A DNA stretch of 64,000 nt, taken from Cyclobacterium salsum (GTDB taxonomy: Bacteria; Bacteroidota; Bacteroidia; Cytophagales; Cyclobacteriaceae). Shown here in pieces: positions 56,549 to 64,000 of this stretch. Under the pieces are notes generated by a model. That model searched no databases. It was not told the DNA's origin and saw only the letters and a list, made by a program, of their open reading frames with translations. The stretch is from the NCBI RefSeq assembly GCF_010119245.1, contig NZ_WNKG01000009.1, positions 1 through 64,000 of the forward strand. The letters run 5' to 3'. Made by a program: the position numbers and the translations under genes. Positions within the stretch are counted from its first letter, which is position 1. Each line of letters starts with the position of its first letter.

Positions 56549-58021
56549 ATGCGCGTATTTCATTTCTACCTTGCCAGCCCTTTCATTTCCCTGGCTTATC
56601 TGTTAGTTGCCTTTCTCTTATTTCAGTGCCAGTCTAAAACGGATACGGATGTCGCTGTTTCTTCGACCAAAGGTATTGATTTATTGAAAGCCTATGTTGC
56701 CGAAAACCAGAAGGAATTTGACTACGAATTGGTTCACGAAAGCCGGGGGGAGGCGTATACCTATTATGTACTGAAAATGACCTCTCAAAACTGGTTAGGT
56801 AAGGAAGCGGTAGAACCGGGTACCTGGTGGCACTGGGTGTCCTTTGTTATTCCGGACGATCTAAAATACGAGACCGCTTTAATGATCATCAGCGGGGGCA
56901 GCAGCGGTAGCGAATTACCCGAATCTCCGGACGAACTGATTTTGGAAGGGGCTTTGGCTACGGGTTCTCCGGTAATTAAAGTACACAACGTTCCATTTCA
57001 GCCAGTGCAATACAAAGGGGACAGTCTGGAGAAAAGAACAGAAGATGGGTTGATAGCCTACGGTTGGCGGGAATTTATGGAGCGGGGAGCTAGCGACGAA
57101 GATGCCATCTGGCTGGCCCGGTTTCCGATGACCGAAGCGGTGGTTTCGGCCATGGATGCGGTGGTGGCCTTTGCCGGCGAAAAACTGGACCTGGAGTTGA
57201 ATGATTACGTGGTAGCGGGAGCATCCAAAAGAGGTTGGACTACCTGGACCACCGCAGCGGTAGATGACCGGGTAGTGGGTATGATACCCATTGTGATTGA
57301 CATGCTGAATTTGAAACCTTCCTTTAAACATCACTGGCAAACGTACGGCTTCTGGGCTCCTGCGGTGAAGGATTATACCCGTGAAGGTATTTTCAATTGG
57401 ATGGACAGCCGGGAATTTGATCGTTTGATGGAAATTGTAGAACCGTATCAATTCCTGGAAGAATACGAGGAAATACCTAAATTGTTGATCAACGCCACTG
57501 GCGATCAGTTTTTCCTGCCGGATAGCTGGAAATTTTACTGGGATGCGCTTCCCGGGGAAAAGCATCTGGCTTACATTCCCAATACCGGGCACTCTCTGGA
57601 CGGTTCCGATGCCGTTCAGGTAATGCTCGGTTTTTATTCCCACATTTTGGCCGATCAAAAACGCCCTTCCTACGATTGGGAGGTGACTGACGAGACCATA
57701 GAGATCCGGACGGATCCGGAAAACCCACCGGTATCCATCAAATTATGGACGGCCAATAATCCCTCCAAAAGAGATTTCAGAATCGATGAACTGGGACCTG
57801 AATGGACGGCAATCACCATTCCACAGGAGGAAGACGGCACCTATCGGATACCCCTTGAAACACCGGAAAAGGGATGGACTGGCCATTTTGCGGAGATAAT
57901 ATACGCTGGAAACGCCCCGTTAAAATTTACTACCGGCGTAAAAATCCTTCCGGAGACCTATGCTCATGAGGCTTTTACCCCCAAAACACCCAAAGGCACA
58001 CCGGTAGCAAACGAACCTTAA
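56549..58021 (+). CDS. PhoPQ-activated pathogenicity-related (PqaA-type) lipoprotein hydrolase
   Basis: 490 residues from ATG at 56549. Leader with lipobox ending Phe-Gln-Cys27. An alpha/beta-hydrolase fold with nucleophile in Gly-Ala-Ser-Lys-Arg-Gly-Trp, a catalytic Asp in Thr-Gly-Asp-Gln-Phe-Phe and His in Asn-Thr-Gly-His-Ser-Leu. Members of PF10142 are named after Salmonella PqaA; the substrate is unknown. Here it closes the cytochrome cluster, so a role in cleaving an ester or amide of the substrate is inferred. Its stop codon shares four bases with the stop of the converging PQQ gene. Confidence 0.9.
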   Translation: MRVFHFYLASPFISLAYLLVAFLLFQCQSKTDTDVAVSSTKGIDLLKAYVAENQKEFDYELVHESRGEAYTYYVLKMTSQNWLGKEAVEPGTWWHWVSFVIPDDLKYETALMIISGGSSGSELPESPDELILEGALATGSPVIKVHNVPFQPVQYKGDSLEKRTEDGLIAYGWREFMERGASDEDAIWLARFPMTEAVVSAMDAVVAFAGEKLDLELNDYVVAGASKRGWTTWTTAAVDDRVVGMIPIVIDMLNLKPSFKHHWQTYGFWAPAVKDYTREGIFNWMDSREFDRLMEIVEPYQFLEEYEEIPKLLINATGDQFFLPDSWKFYWDALPGEKHLAYIPNTGHSLDGSDAVQVMLGFYSHILADQKRPSYDWEVTDETIEIRTDPENPPVSIKLWTANNPSKRDFRIDELGPEWTAITIPQEEDGTYRIPLETPEKGWTGHFAEIIYAGNAPLKFTTGVKILPETYAHEAFTPKTPKGTPVANEP

Positions 58022-60153
58022 TTTTCCAGACTGAACGCCAGGTAGTAATCTCCGGAGGAGGTGCCCATTTTACCCCCTCCTGCAGCAATTACAACGTATT
58101 GTTTGCCATTCACCGCATAGACTGCTGGTGTGGCGTATCCACCTGCGGGGAGCTTGTATTTCCAAAGCTCCTCACCCGTTTCTTTATCGAAGGCCCGGAA
58201 GTATTCGTCTTTTGAGGCACCGATGAAAACCAGCCCTCCCGCGGTCACTACAGGTCCTCCATAATTCTCCGTTCCTGTTTGAGGAATTCCCCTGGCCGTC
58301 AACTCGGGATATTCTCCCAAAGGCACCAACCAGGCAATTTGCCCCTTATTGAGGTCAATGGCGTTTAAGGTTCCCCAGGGAGGTTTGACCGCAGGATACC
58401 CCTCCTGATCAAAAAATCGGTTATATCCCGTCGTGGTATAGGGAACAGCCGAAAGATTGGAATCTTCGCCGATCGTATGCGCATCCTGATCTCCTTCTGG
58501 TTTCAACAGGTAATTGACCAAGGCTTCCCTGGTTTCCGGCTTGAGGTGCTGAAAAGCGGGCATCCTACCCTTTCCCTTACCAATAATACCGAGTATTTCG
58601 TTTTCATTTAAGCGCTGGCCGACTTCCATGAGCGAAGGAAACGTACCGGATGGATCTCCCTTTTTATCCAAACCATGACACATGCCACAATGAGTAAAAT
58701 AGGCAGATTTACCTGGTGAAACTTTACCACCACTCGTGGGAACCATGGTCAATATCCAGGGCATTTCGTTGGCATTCACGTAAAGTAAACCTGTCTCCTC
58801 ATCGTATGCGGCACCACCCCATTCTCCTCCTCCATCAAAGCCGGGGAAGATAACGGTACCCTCACTGCTGGGAGGCATAAAGGTATGGCCGAATTTCAGG
58901 CCCTGGATCTTCTCTCGAACATAAGCTTCTGATTCCGGAGAGATATCAGTGACCTCGGCCTCTGTAAAAACCTGCCTGGAAAATGGGGGCGGAACCTGAG
59001 GCAAAGGCTGCCTGGGCCATACTTCCTCTCCTTCAAGACTGGAGGGCGGTACTTCCACTTCCTTAATGGGATAAACCGGCTCCCCGGTCTCCCGGTCGAA
59101 AATAAAGACCCTTCCTGTTTTGGTAATTTGAGCCACTGCCTGTATGGTTTTACCTTCCTTTTCTATCGTAACCAGATTAGGGGGAGCGGGTAAATCCCGA
59201 TCCCACACATCGTGTCTCACCGTTTGATAATGCCAGATACGCGCTCCGTTTTCGGCATTCAATGCCAGCAATGAATTAGCGAAAAGGTTTTCTCCCTTGC
59301 GATTTCCTCCCCAAAAATCAAATGCCGCAGATCCGGTGGGAATGTAGACAATACCAGTGGCTTCGTCCAGGCTCATCCCTGCCCAGCTATTAGCTCCTCC
59401 AGCCGACAAATAAGCATCTTCGGGCCAGGTGTCGTATCCATATTCCCCCGGTTTAGGAATGGTATGAAAAACCCAATCAATCTCTCCGCTAATCACGTCA
59501 AATGCACGTATGTAACCTGGTGCTGCATCGGAATTTTCGGATACCCGCGTCCCCAAGATCAATCTATTCTTATAAATAACCCCAGGGGTCGTTGAAATCA
59601 CATAGCGATCCTGTGCCCAATCTCCCAGCCCTTTGGTCAGGGCTACTTTCCCCCCATCACCAAATCCAGCTATCAGTTGCCCCGTTTCCGGGTCAAGGGC
59701 AAATAGATACGGTCCTGCCGAATAAAAAAGCCGGGATTGCTGCTCCGAATTCCAATACATTAAGCCCCGGTTTACACTTCCTCCAATCTCAAAATCTTCG
59801 TGTGGATCAAATTCCCAAACGAGCTCACCGGTAGCAGCATCAACAGCAAACGCTTTCAGGCTGGGGCTGGTGCCGAAAAGAACCCCATCAATTACCAGGG
59901 GATTGCACTGAATCTGAGTGTTCCCCCTACCTGACAGGTCTCCCGTACGAAATTCCCAGGCTAGTCTCAGATTGCCTATATTTTCTTTGTTAATCTGGTC
60001 CAGAGACGAGTATTGGGAACTTCCCTTATTCCCCAGGTAGACTGGCCAATCGGCACCCGCTGCCTCTTGATCGTCAGAAATGGATTGGCAGGAACTTATC
60101 AGAAACCAACCCATTACCCAAAAGGCTGGCTTTCGTAAAATCAAAATATTCAT
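58018..60153 (-). CDS. PQQ-dependent dehydrogenase lipoprotein with embedded cytochrome c domain
   Basis: 711 residues from ATG at 60153. Lipobox ends Leu-Ile-Ser-Ser-Cys22. An eight-bladed quinoprotein propeller, with repeats of the type Asp-x-x-Thr-Gly-x-x-x-Trp, covers about residues 35-470 and 575-711. Between them is a cytochrome c domain with Cys489-Gly-Met-Cys492-His493 and likely ligand Met531. It resembles membrane-type quinoprotein glucose or alcohol dehydrogenases, which oxidise sugars or alcohols in the periplasm and pass electrons on. The embedded cytochrome makes it a quinohemoprotein. Convergent with the preceding cluster. The -7 motif TACCTTTG lies 44 bp upstream. Confidence 0.92.
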   Translation of the reverse strand: MNILILRKPAFWVMGWFLISSCQSISDDQEAAGADWPVYLGNKGSSQYSSLDQINKENIGNLRLAWEFRTGDLSGRGNTQIQCNPLVIDGVLFGTSPSLKAFAVDAATGELVWEFDPHEDFEIGGSVNRGLMYWNSEQQSRLFYSAGPYLFALDPETGQLIAGFGDGGKVALTKGLGDWAQDRYVISTTPGVIYKNRLILGTRVSENSDAAPGYIRAFDVISGEIDWVFHTIPKPGEYGYDTWPEDAYLSAGGANSWAGMSLDEATGIVYIPTGSAAFDFWGGNRKGENLFANSLLALNAENGARIWHYQTVRHDVWDRDLPAPPNLVTIEKEGKTIQAVAQITKTGRVFIFDRETGEPVYPIKEVEVPPSSLEGEEVWPRQPLPQVPPPFSRQVFTEAEVTDISPESEAYVREKIQGLKFGHTFMPPSSEGTVIFPGFDGGGEWGGAAYDEETGLLYVNANEMPWILTMVPTSGGKVSPGKSAYFTHCGMCHGLDKKGDPSGTFPSLMEVGQRLNENEILGIIGKGKGRMPAFQHLKPETREALVNYLLKPEGDQDAHTIGEDSNLSAVPYTTTGYNRFFDQEGYPAVKPPWGTLNAIDLNKGQIAWLVPLGEYPELTARGIPQTGTENYGGPVVTAGGLVFIGASKDEYFRAFDKETGEELWKYKLPAGGYATPAVYAVNGKQYVVIAAGGGKMGTSSGDYYLAFSLEN

Positions 60154-60196
60154 TTAAATTAGGTTACTGGTTCCTGACAAATATATCATTTTTGAC

Positions 60197-60204
60197 CAAA
60201 GGTA
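60197..60204 (-). promoter_or_regulatory. -7 element for the PQQ dehydrogenase gene
   Basis: TACCTTTG on the minus strand, identical to the motif before the Lrp-type gene at 63991-63998. It lies 44 bp before the start codon. No clear TTTG is seen at the -33 position. Confidence 0.5.
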
Positions 60205-60244
60205 CCTTGTAAAAGTTTTACGATAAAAAAGAACGGTACAACAA

Positions 60245-60748
60245 ATGAAAAAATTACTTCTATGCCGCCATGCCAAATCCTCCTGGGACCATCCCTTACT
60301 AGCAGATCACCTACGCCCACTGGCAAAAAGAGGAGAAAGAGATGCTCCACGCATGGCTAAAAGGATGCATGCAAACCGGATAATCCCGGAAAAGATCCTT
60401 ACCTCAAACGCTGTTCGCGCCGTTCAAACTGCCGAAAGCTACCTGGATGTATTCGTTAAGGAGGGACCGGAATTCGAAAAAACCCCCGGTCTCTATCATG
60501 CCTCTGCCAGGGCAATCCTGGAAAACATCCAACAAACTCCCGACCGGATAAAAACCCTCTTTGTATTTGGTCATAACCCTGGATTTACCGATTTGATAAA
60601 CCAACTGGGGGAGGATTTGGAAAACCTTCCTACCGCAGCCGTTTTTGGGTTTTATTTCAAAACTGACCGCTGGATGAATATTCAATCCGGAAATGCTTCC
60701 TTCTGGCTCTACGATTTCCCGAAAAATAAGGATCCTAAAATTCCCTGA
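60245..60748 (+). CDS. SixA-like phosphohistidine phosphatase
   Basis: 167 residues. The histidine phosphatase motif Arg8-His9-Ala10-Lys11 opens the protein, and a second His lies in Phe-Gly-His-Asn-Pro-Gly. SixA removes phosphate from phosphohistidine proteins such as ArcB or PtsO/Npr. With several histidine kinases nearby it might target one of them, but that is only proximity. It converges with the SDR gene, ends overlapping by 14 bp. Confidence 0.9.
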   Translation: MKKLLLCRHAKSSWDHPLLADHLRPLAKRGERDAPRMAKRMHANRIIPEKILTSNAVRAVQTAESYLDVFVKEGPEFEKTPGLYHASARAILENIQQTPDRIKTLFVFGHNPGFTDLINQLGEDLENLPTAAVFGFYFKTDRWMNIQSGNASFWLYDFPKNKDPKIP

Positions 60749-61466
60749 CATCTTGCAGTACCGCTGGAAATTCCCGAAAGTGGTCCATCAAATAGATTAC
60801 TTTTTTGGCAATATCTTCGGGTGAACTGAGGCTTCCCTCAGACTTGAAGGACTGAAATTTCTCCAGGTTACTGAAATTCTCTTTTCCGGCCGATCGGATG
60901 GTTTCCTGCATGGGCGTGTCAATGATTCCGGGGGACAGGGCATAAACGGTAAAGCCCCTTTTCTTTAAATCAGACTCTTCCTGAGCGATCAGCGTCATTT
61001 GATTCAAGGCCGCTTTGGAAGCGCTATAGCCTGACCAGCCATCCATTACCTTTCCGGCCGCTCCCGAACTTATATTGACAATCAATTTATCTCCCGGATA
61101 TCGGTCGTATTTATTCATAAATGCATTCATTAACAGCGCAGGTGCGATCACATTTACCTTATGTATTTGGCTGATGGCATCCGGATCTATGTATCCGGTA
61201 TGCGCAATATCCCCAATCCAGCCAGCATTATTGATCAGGCAAATTTTTTCAAAGGAACCCTCCGGAAATAGCGCCGCTTCGTTTTCCAAGATGGCGTCTG
61301 CGTCTGAAAGATCCAGGGTCAAACTATGAAAATTTCCTGCTGAGCTCACAGGAGTTCTGGCTACGCCTATGACCAAATTTTTCTTATCCCGGGCCAACCG
61401 TTCAGCCAATGCTTTACCGAGGCCTTTACTCGTTCCGGTAATAATGTAACAATGAGTAGCTTGCAT
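60735..61466 (-). CDS. short-chain dehydrogenase/reductase (sepiapterin reductase-like)
   Basis: 243 residues from ATG at 61466; the TTG at 61502 would overlap the MATE gene. NAD(P) motif Thr10-Gly-Thr-Ser-Lys-Gly-Leu-Gly17, Asn-Asn-Ala-Gly, and catalytic Ser and Tyr-Ser-Ala-Ser-Lys. The sequence Gly-Thr-Ser-x-Gly-Leu-Gly and the C-terminal Ser-Pro-Gly-Ile-Ile-Asp-Thr-Pro-Met resemble sepiapterin reductase and BzdR/YueD-like bacterial members. It probably reduces a small carbonyl compound. It is the last gene of the Nudix-MATE-SDR run, 28 bp after MATE. Confidence 0.9.
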   Translation of the reverse strand: MQATHCYIITGTSKGLGKALAERLARDKKNLVIGVARTPVSSAGNFHSLTLDLSDADAILENEAALFPEGSFEKICLINNAGWIGDIAHTGYIDPDAISQIHKVNVIAPALLMNAFMNKYDRYPGDKLIVNISSGAAGKVMDGWSGYSASKAALNQMTLIAQEESDLKKRGFTVYALSPGIIDTPMQETIRSAGKENFSNLEKFQSFKSEGSLSSPEDIAKKVIYLMDHFREFPAVLQDVREF

Positions 61467-61494
61467 AAACAATGTGAGGTTATAGGTTTCTGAA

Positions 61495-62865
61495 TTATAC
61501 AAATTCGGAAAGTTTGCTTTGCGATTGACGGTACAATCGCAAACTTAGGGAATGAAACCGGTAAATCAGCATGGCAGCAGTCAAGGTGAGGCCTGTCAAA
61601 AGCCCCGTCCAGATACCCAGTTCATTCCATCCCAGATGAAAGGACAGAAAATAACCCAGCGGCAATCCAATTACCCAATAGGCTACCAGGGTGACCAGCG
61701 TGGGGACTTTCACATCGGAAAGCCCTCTCAACGCACCAAGCCCTACTACCTGCAGGCCATCTGAAATTTGAAAGAAAGCAGCCACTACCAAAAGGCTAGC
61801 GGCCATTTCCACCACTCCCTGCTCCTCAATATACAAAAGAGGCAGGTAATTTCTGAATAGCAGAAAGGTCAATCCAAATAAAAGCATAAAAACCGCAACC
61901 ATCCCGAAAATGGAAAAGCCGACTTGTCGCAGTTTTCCGATATCCCGCCTTCCCAGCTGATTGCCCACGCGAACCATGGCGGCCGCGGACAAGCCGGAAG
62001 CCATCATGTAACTAATGGATGCCAGATTAATGGCAATTTGATGGGCAGCCAGGGCGTTAACACCAATCCACCCCATCATGATGGCCGCCGTGCTAAACGC
62101 ACCTACCTCAAATACGAATTGCAAACCCGTTGGGATGCCTATACGAAGCATTCGTTTTAGGATGGAAAAACGTAGATTTTTCAGACTAAAACCCATCAGA
62201 AAACGGGCATACCTTTCAGACCGGGTCACGTACAGGTAAATGGCCACTGCCATCAGGATGCGGGAAATCAGCGTGGCCCAGCCCGCACCATTCAGTCCCA
62301 ACGCAGGAAAGCCCCAGTACCCGTATATTAACAACCAGTTTAAGCCCACATTGAATAAATTGAAAAAGACCGTAATGTACATAGCCTGTTTGGTCTGAGA
62401 GAGGCCTTCAATAAATTGCTTGTAGGTCTGAAAAAACATAAACGGAACCAGCGAAAAAGTTATGATCAACAGGTAAGGAATGGCCAACGTAACCACCTCC
62501 TCTGGCTGGCCCAACCACCTCAATCCTGGAGAGAGCCCTAAAATGACCAAAAACAGTACCAGAGAAGAAACGCCATTGATAACAAACCCATGGCTGAGAA
62601 ACCGTCCGATTTTTCCTATTTTCCCTTCCCCATCCGCAGCTGCCACCATGGGCGTGACCGCCATGGAAATCCCTATTCCAAACATTAGCATCAGGAAAAA
62701 GATACTATTGGCGAGGGAGGCAGCTGCCAGGGGAATAGCACCCAGCCTCCCTACCATGATGTTATCTGCAACACCGACCATGACTTGCCCCAATTGACTT
62801 AGCATCACGGGATAGGCCAGGGAAAAGGTCGTACTAAAATCCGCTTTAAATTCCTGCAAACGCAT
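61495..62865 (-). CDS. MATE-family multidrug efflux transporter
   Basis: 456 residues from ATG at 62865. Twelve membrane helices in two similar halves, with the family segments Pro-Val-Met-Leu-Ser-Gln-Leu-Gly and Pro-Thr-Gly-Leu-Gln. It resembles NorM. These proteins export drugs or cationic metabolites in exchange for Na+ or H+. It lies 9 bp after the Nudix stop, so they share a transcript. Confidence 0.94.
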   Translation of the reverse strand: MRLQEFKADFSTTFSLAYPVMLSQLGQVMVGVADNIMVGRLGAIPLAAASLANSIFFLMLMFGIGISMAVTPMVAAADGEGKIGKIGRFLSHGFVINGVSSLVLFLVILGLSPGLRWLGQPEEVVTLAIPYLLIITFSLVPFMFFQTYKQFIEGLSQTKQAMYITVFFNLFNVGLNWLLIYGYWGFPALGLNGAGWATLISRILMAVAIYLYVTRSERYARFLMGFSLKNLRFSILKRMLRIGIPTGLQFVFEVGAFSTAAIMMGWIGVNALAAHQIAINLASISYMMASGLSAAAMVRVGNQLGRRDIGKLRQVGFSIFGMVAVFMLLFGLTFLLFRNYLPLLYIEEQGVVEMAASLLVVAAFFQISDGLQVVGLGALRGLSDVKVPTLVTLVAYWVIGLPLGYFLSFHLGWNELGIWTGLLTGLTLTAAMLIYRFHSLSLRLYRQSQSKLSEFV

Positions 62866-62874
62866 CTGGTAATT

Positions 62875-63417
62875 CTAAATCATTTTTAACCGAATTGCCG
62901 TCTTTAATATGGCGGAAACACTGATAGCATCGGTAATATCACCCTGCATTACCAGTTGGAGTGCCTCCTTAAAGGGTAGCCGGCGAACCTGTAGGTCCTC
63001 AGTGGCATCAAACTCCGTTTCCCCTACAGTTAAATTCTCGGCGATAAATACAAACCCTACCTCATCGGTAATGGAATTAGACGTATGGATTTTCATCAGT
63101 TCGGTCCATTTACCTGCAGTAAGGCCGGTTTCTTCTTTTAATTCACGCCTGGCACTTTCCAGGATATCTTCTTCCAGTGGTCCTCCTCCCATGGGGATTT
63201 CCCAGGAATATTCGTCCAGTGTGTAACGAAATTGCCCTACCAGCCAGGTATGATTATCCTGATCGAGGGGCAGAATCCCAATTGCCCTATTTTTAAAATG
63301 CACCCGTCCGTAAATGCCTTCGGCACCCGTCGGTGCCAGTACCTGATGCTCCTCTACCTGCATCCAGGGATTGTCATATACTTCTACCGCCGAAATTTTA
63401 GTCCAGGGATTTTTCAT
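62875..63417 (-). CDS. Nudix hydrolase (ADP-ribose pyrophosphatase-like)
   Basis: 180 residues from ATG at 63417. The Nudix box at residues 77-99 fits Gly-x5-Glu-x7-Arg-Glu-Leu-x-Glu-Glu-x-Gly exactly. The opening Lys-Asn-Pro-Trp and Val-Tyr-Asp-Asn-Pro-Trp, and the closing segment, fit NudF-type enzymes that split ADP-ribose or similar dinucleotides. The start codon lies only four bases beyond a terminator hairpin, so its translation signal is unusual (see the terminator entry). Confidence 0.93.
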   Translation of the reverse strand: MKNPWTKISAVEVYDNPWMQVEEHQVLAPTGAEGIYGRVHFKNRAIGILPLDQDNHTWLVGQFRYTLDEYSWEIPMGGGPLEEDILESARRELKEETGLTAGKWTELMKIHTSNSITDEVGFVFIAENLTVGETEFDATEDLQVRRLPFKEALQLVMQGDITDAISVSAILKTAIRLKMI

Positions 63418-63421
63418 AATG

Positions 63422-63449
63422 AAAAAAAGGGTGACCTTTAGCCACCCTT
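63422..63449 (-). terminator. rho-independent terminator after the Lrp-type gene
   Basis: On the minus strand AAGGGTG (63449-63443), a 9-base loop and CACCCTT (63433-63427) followed by seven T to 63422. It ends four bases before the Nudix ATG. This separates the Lrp-type transcript from the Nudix-MATE-SDR genes or acts as an attenuator for them. Confidence 0.85.
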
Positions 63450-63475
63450 CGTCTATTTTTGTGTGAAATAAATAC

Positions 63476-63958
63476 TTATGCAGGAATTGGCAGTACTTTG
63501 CTATCCTTGAATGTAGAAAGAATAACCATGGACTGCATGGAATCTACTTCTTTGATTTCACTCACCTGTTCTAACATCAGCTTCTGATAGGAATTGATGT
63601 CTTTGGAAATGATTTTCAAAATGAAATCTCCTGTTCCCGTAATGTGGTGACATTCAATCACCTCAGGGATTTGATCGATTTCTTTCATAAAGGCATCAAT
63701 ATTGCCTTTATTATGACCTATCAGCCCAACCAGCACGAATGTACTTACTCCCAATCCGATTTTTTCAGGATCCAATTTTGCGTGATAGCTTTTAATTATC
63801 CCGGATTGCTCCAACTTTTTTACCCGCTCCAACGTGGGTGCGGGAGACAAACCTATATCTTTTGAAAGCTGTGCATTCGTAATTTTTGCATTCGCTTGAA
63901 GGATCTCTAAAATCTTACGGTCGATTTTGTCAAATTTAACTTTAATGCTATTATCCAT
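63476..63958 (-). CDS. Lrp/AsnC-family transcriptional regulator
   Basis: 160 residues from ATG at 63958. An N-terminal helix-turn-helix (about 10-55: Asp-Arg-Lys-Ile-Leu-Glu-Ile-Leu-Gln, Leu-Ser-Pro-Ala-Pro-Thr-Leu-Glu-Arg-Val) and a C-terminal RAM ligand domain (about 68-145, with Gly-Thr-Gly-Asp-Phe-Ile-Leu-Lys). Typical feast/famine regulator that senses an amino acid. Likely target genes are unknown; the adjacent Nudix-MATE-SDR genes are candidates. Confidence 0.95.
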   Translation of the reverse strand: MDNSIKVKFDKIDRKILEILQANAKITNAQLSKDIGLSPAPTLERVKKLEQSGIIKSYHAKLDPEKIGLGVSTFVLVGLIGHNKGNIDAFMKEIDQIPEVIECHHITGTGDFILKIISKDINSYQKLMLEQVSEIKEVDSMQSMVILSTFKDSKVLPIPA

Positions 63959-63990
63959 ATTATAAAGAATTTACCGAATTATATGTGGTA

Positions 63991-63998
63991 CAAAGGTA
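63991..63998 (-). promoter_or_regulatory. -7 element for the Lrp-type gene
   Basis: TACCTTTG on the minus strand, matching TAnnTTTG, 32 bp before the ATG at 63958. Any -33 element lies beyond the window. Confidence 0.6.
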
Positions 63999-64000
63999 AT

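Noticed and set aside
56915-57658. 247-codon minus-strand frame opposite the PqaA-type gene
   Set aside because: Antisense shadow of a well-supported coding gene.

Overview
The window looks like chromosome of a Bacteroidota bacterium, most likely a free-living or marine Cytophagales/Cyclobacteriaceae-type organism. The signs are a SusC/SusD pair with an ECF sigma factor and FecR, many lipoproteins with short hydrophobic leaders ending in Cys, a propeller-type hybrid sensor kinase, few Shine-Dalgarno sequences, and several upstream motifs of the Bacteroidota form TAnnTTTG. No rRNA, tRNA, CRISPR array, insertion sequence or prophage was recognised. Placement below phylum level is inference.

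Region 1 (1-14748, all minus strand) reads as one regulated block: ECF sigma factor, FecR anti-sigma factor, SusC-type TonB-dependent transducer with an STN domain, SusD lipoprotein, a large FG-GAP/ASPIC-UnbV lipoprotein, a DUF255 thioredoxin-like lipoprotein, a vanadium-haloperoxidase-like lipoprotein with all seven vanadate-pocket residues, and the start of a planctomycete-type cytochrome c lipoprotein cut by the window edge. No glycosidase is present, so this is not an ordinary polysaccharide locus. It is the best candidate here for an undescribed system.

Region 2 (15086-21584) holds a luciferase-like flavin monooxygenase, a small four-helix-bundle membrane sensor, a ferrous iron operon (FeoA, FeoB, a 40-residue Cys-rich FeoB partner) and a CstB-like persulfide dioxygenase-rhodanese. 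Region 3 (21120-30049) is a signalling operon: a 1490-residue PAS/GAF histidine kinase, a 1335-residue CheB-CheR-PAS-kinase fusion and a single-domain receiver. Region 4 (30050-39624) is mixed: two unknown membrane proteins translated with a 4-bp overlap, an atypical pyruvate kinase, a P-loop kinase plus phosphotransferase pair, a YiaK-like reductase, a transglutaminase-like pseudoenzyme and an LgoD-like zinc dehydrogenase.

Region 5 (39682-43216) carries heme and copper handling genes (HemJ-like, SCO1, cytochrome c) and a class IV aminotransferase. Region 6 (43224-50184) holds a three-gene ABC/DUF3299-like cluster with His-rich loops that suggests metal handling, then a propeller sensor kinase with a receiver-kinase partner. 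Region 7 (50315-60153) has sucD and then a periplasmic oxidation cluster: a DUF1592-family cytochrome c, a Tat-exported DUF1552 protein, a DUF2231-cytochrome-LRR membrane protein and a PhoPQ-related hydrolase, with a PQQ dehydrogenase containing its own cytochrome domain facing them. Region 8 (60245-63958) has SixA, an SDR, a MATE exporter, a Nudix hydrolase and an Lrp-family regulator with a terminator between the last two.
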